Assembly (NCBI GenBank): GCA_025357175.1
Contig: JANXPS010000019.1
Location: 1-7,146, forward strand
Direction of reading: 5' to 3'
Length of the DNA: 7,146 bases
Source: Deltaproteobacteria bacterium
GTDB lineage: Bacteria > Desulfobacterota > Deferrimicrobia > Deferrimicrobiales > Deferrimicrobiaceae
Shown: piece after piece, positions 6,621 to 7,146 of the stretch
Position numbering within the stretch: the first letter of the stretch is position 1
Layout of the letters: the number at the start of each line of letters is the position of its first letter
Program-made: the position numbers and the translations under genes
The notes under the pieces: model-generated
What the model was told of the DNA's origin: nothing
Databases searched by the model: none
Seen by the model: the letters and a program-made list of their open reading frames with translations, nothing else

Positions 6621-7034
6621 TTATTTCTTCTCTGCCTTCTTGCGGAGCATTTCGCCCGGGATCGTGATGCCGCGCTGGCCGCAATCGGCCAGGTGGCGGG
6701 CGAGGTCGGGAAGCGCCATCGTCTGCCGCGCCATCGGGAACTTGACGATCATCGGAAGGTTGACGCCGGTCACCACTTCGACCTGGCCCGTGCCCAGGTA
6801 GGAGAGCCCGATATTGGACGGCGTGCCGCCGAACATGTCGGTAAGCAGCAGCACCCCCTTGCCGTGATCGACGGCGCGGATCGCGCTTTCGACCTTGCCG
6901 CTGATTTCGTCCATGCCCATTTTGGGGTCGATGTCGACCGCAACCGAATTGTCGATCTTTCCGACGATGATCTCGCCCGCCCCAAGCAGTTCCGAGGCGA
7001 AACGACCGTGCGATACCAGGACGATACCGATCAT
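6621..7034 (-). CDS. Mannose-family PTS EIIA
   Basis: EIIA takes phosphate from HPr and hands it to EIIB. The 137-residue protein matches the single-domain mannose-type EIIA. The N-terminal strand MIGIVLVSHG places phospho-acceptor His9, LLLTDMFGGTPSN at 62-74 is the conserved signature loop, and VTGVNLPMI (88-96) completes the fold. ATG 7034 overlaps the stop of the upstream frame as ATGA and has AGGAG in CAGGAGTGCCAC just ahead, so both the start and translational coupling are well supported. It is the first gene of the EIIABCD run. In related bacteria such EIIA genes follow hprK and rapZ, which fits the residual sequence at the right edge. Confidence 0.96.
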   Translation of the reverse strand: MIGIVLVSHGRFASELLGAGEIIVGKIDNSVAVDIDPKMGMDEISGKVESAIRAVDHGKGVLLLTDMFGGTPSNIGLSYLGTGQVEVVTGVNLPMIVKFPMARQTMALPDLARHLADCGQRGITIPGEMLRKKAEKK

Positions 7035-7146
7035 GTGGCACTCCTGCCCGGCGATGCCGCCTGGGCCACGTCTCGATGGACGACGACGGCCGCATCGTCT
7101 GGGGACAGCCGTCGCGGGGGGGGGGGGGGGGGCGGGGGGGGGCGCG
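7031..7146 (-). CDS. rapZ: Probable RapZ/YvcJ C-terminus (partial)
   Basis: Only the tail is in the window. The frame ending in the TGA that overlaps the EIIA start reads RRLSPDDAAVVVHRDVAQA and eight further residues. The VVVHRD segment resembles the VxHRD motif near the end of RapZ (YvcJ), a P-loop nucleotide-binding protein that in enterics steers RNase E to small-RNA targets. Position supports this: hprK-rapZ commonly precede mannose-type PTS genes in Geobacter-like bacteria. Reliable coding covers 7031-7114 (27 codons and the stop); beyond this the frame runs into poly-proline encoded by the poly-G tract and should not be trusted. The identification rests on a very short segment plus context. 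Confidence 0.5.
   Translation of the reverse strand, partial: RPPPPPPPPPRRLSPDDAAVVVHRDVAQAASPGRSAT
7116..7142. repeat. Poly-G tract at the window end, probable sequencing/assembly artefact
   Basis: Seventeen G (7116-7132), one C, then nine G (7134-7142) close the window. Within the presumed rapZ frame it would encode a proline run where a conserved GRHRS-type region would be expected. Two-colour Illumina chemistry reports loss of signal as G, so contig ends of this kind are usually artefactual. Confidence 0.75.

Noticed and set aside
6619..7095. N-terminal extension of the EIIB frame up to 7095
   Set aside because: It would overlap nearly all of EIIA and reads as Arg/Pro/Gly-rich noise; the EIIB family start is clearly at 6618 just before RVDSRLIHGQV.
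1..7146. tRNA, rRNA, CRISPR array, insertion sequence or defence genes
   Set aside because: Nothing of the kind is visible; nearly all of the window is coding sequence of known PTS and methyl-cycle families.

Overview
This window is a GC-rich stretch in which every supported gene lies on the minus strand, so it reads as one operon transcribed from right to left. Gene order, protein families and GC content suggest a Gram-negative bacterium of the Desulfobacterota/Geobacter-like (former Deltaproteobacteria) type or a related metagenomic lineage. That placement is inference from gene order and general protein character; no 16S or marker search was possible.

In transcription order the window holds: the last codons of a probable rapZ gene (7031 to the right edge, where the sequence degenerates into a poly-G tract); four separate subunits of a mannose-family phosphotransferase system, EIIA (6621-7034), EIIB (6136-6618), EIIC (5432-6136) and EIID (4671-5435); the general PTS proteins HPr (4348-4632) and enzyme I (2579-4345); then two genes of the activated-methyl cycle, metK (1373-2530) and ahcY (85-1353). 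A perfect GC-rich inverted repeat at 1-43, just past ahcY, is a likely terminator stem.

The genes are tightly packed. rapZ/EIIA share ATGA, EIIA/EIIB are 2 nt apart, EIIB/EIIC share TGATG, EIIC/EIID share TTGA, and HPr/EI are 2 nt apart or overlap by 4, depending on the EI start. The larger gaps are 38 nt (EIID-HPr), 48 nt (EI-metK) and 19 nt (metK-ahcY). The phosphate relay is complete as read: PEP to EI (His199) to HPr (His21) to EIIA (His9) to EIIB (His14), with EIIC/EIID as the membrane channel. HPr also keeps the regulatory serine (Ser52) that HPr kinase uses. MetK makes S-adenosylmethionine and AhcY removes the S-adenosylhomocysteine left by methyltransferases, so the last two genes form a methyl-cycle module attached to the sugar/regulatory PTS module.

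I see no defence system, mobile element, CRISPR array, RNA gene or clearly new system. The points most worth a second look are the unusual short, Thermotoga/archaeal-like AhcY, the coupling of a PTS to SAM metabolism, non-ATG starts decided by overlap and Shine-Dalgarno spacing, a 24-bp-period microduplication in EIIC, and the suspect poly-G end.
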